A stretch of 64,000 nt of DNA from JAMOQA01 sp964420365 (GTDB lineage Bacteria > Acidobacteriota > Polarisedimenticolia > J045): positions 41,738-105,737 of the forward strand of contig CAYQTA010000036.1 in assembly GCA_964420365.1 (NCBI GenBank). Direction: 5' to 3'. This document shows positions 63,570 to 64,000 of this stretch, piece by piece. The notes below the pieces were generated by a model that did not search any database, was not told the DNA's origin, and was given only the letters and a program-made list of their open reading frames with translations. Within the stretch, counting starts at the first letter, position 1; every line of letters begins with the position of its first letter. The position numbers and the translations under genes were made by a program.

Positions 63570-64000
63570 TCAGGGACCGTCCTCTCCAGTCCTCAGCTCC
63601 ACCCAGTCGTGGTACGCCTTCCCCGCGGAACCGCTGGACCGGACCCCCAGGATGATGCGGGCATTCCTCAGTTCTTCCGGTGCGACAGGTACCTCGCCCC
63701 GATACAGCAGTTCATTCTCGAGGTAAAAGGATGGGATCCCGTCGCGGTCCACTGCGATTCTCAGCCGTACCCATTTGCCCTGGTACTCGTCGGCTCGAAA
63801 CGTGAACCGATTCCCGCCGTGCCCCTGGCCATCGGCACCGAGATAGCCACCGTAAGCCCACGCCTTGCGGCGATGCTCCGGAGGCGTTCCCCCACATGCA
63901 TCACCAGTGTACTCGAACTTCACGTAGGTATGAACCGCCCAAGTCTCTCCGGCACAGAGGCCGCTCGACGACATCTCGGTGGCCAACGCGATCACGGCCC
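63570..64000 (-). CDS. Partial gene of unknown function, C-terminal 140 residues or more
   Basis: The stop is at 63570; the frame is open to the right edge, so the start lies beyond the window (a GTG at 63995 is probably internal). The visible part is beta-rich with HTYVKFEYTGDACGG, FRADEYQGKWVRLRIAVDRD and IPSFYLENELLYRG, a pattern like concanavalin A-like or 3-keto-disaccharide-hydrolase-like sandwich domains, ending in AYHDWVELRTGEDGP. GC and third-position GC are visibly lower than in all neighbours, which suggests recent acquisition. Confidence 0.6.
   Translation of the reverse strand, partial: AVIALATEMSSSGLCAGETWAVHTYVKFEYTGDACGGTPPEHRRKAWAYGGYLGADGQGHGGNRFTFRADEYQGKWVRLRIAVDRDGIPSFYLENELLYRGEVPVAPEELRNARIILGVRSSGSAGKAYHDWVELRTGEDGP

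Overview
The window is a GC-rich (visibly around 70 percent or more), gene-dense piece of a bacterial chromosome. There are no rRNA genes, no CRISPR array and no insertion sequence. The gene content points to a free-living Gram-negative-type bacterium with an outer membrane: a TonB-dependent receptor, lipoproteins, many signal peptides, Sec and Tat export parts, and two sigma-54 activators. The secreted proteins carry fibronectin-III-like modules and a shared C-terminal module. Together these resemble Acidobacteriota (Thermoanaerobaculia-like) or a neighbouring phylum. This placement is an inference from gene style; there is no marker gene here that settles it.

Layout. 1-2.8 kb: yajC-secD-secF, running leftwards off the window. 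3.0-7.6 kb: a phosphofructokinase, tRNA-Ser(GCU), a secreted trypsin-like protease and tRNA-Glu(CUC). 7.6-16.8 kb: a six-gene leftward operon headed by a cobalamin riboswitch. It encodes two secreted or surface proteins, a BtuB-like TonB receptor, a BtuG-like beta-propeller lipoprotein, a small exported protein and a subtilisin-like protease. 16.8-26.1 kb: an ACE-like M2 peptidase, a GtrA/glycosyltransferase pair, a very large M14 carboxypeptidase, a TlpA-like thioredoxin and a secreted EEP-family phosphoesterase/nuclease. 26.2-30.1 kb: a glycerol-3-phosphate cassette, GlpD followed by a fused glycerophosphodiesterase/FGGY kinase. 30.1-34.9 kb: a propeller protein and an S55 (SpoIVB-type) peptidase, then a small secreted protein. 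35.0-39.8 kb: a 1613-residue regulator joining a Ser/Thr kinase, a degenerate ATPase, TPR-like repeats, GAF, a sigma-54 AAA+ domain and a Fis-type HTH. A 710-bp gap without a credible gene follows.

40.5-46.4 kb: a leftward operon of hybrid histidine kinase, SelB, TatA and a ChaN-like protein. 46.5-49.2 kb: a sigma-70-family factor, a rhomboid protease and a secreted protein. 49.3-54.6 kb: a second sigma-54 activator converging on a leftward operon of thioredoxin, CcdA/DsbD-like, TlpA-like, HflX and D-Ala-D-Ala ligase. 54.7-57.0 kb: three overlapping zinc-ribbon genes sharing a PFWR motif. 57.1-61.2 kb: a class III sirtuin overlapping larC, then metG. 61.3-64 kb: a secreted multidomain protein and a partial gene of visibly lower GC.

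How the parts fit. The secreted S1, S8, M2 and M14 peptidases suggest an organism that feeds on protein. The riboswitch operon suggests it scavenges cobalamin with a surface-binding apparatus and places a protease under the same B12 control. The GlpD and GDPD-kinase genes would turn phospholipid head groups or glycerol into dihydroxyacetone phosphate. SelB and LarC imply selenoproteins and nickel-pincer enzymes encoded elsewhere in the genome.
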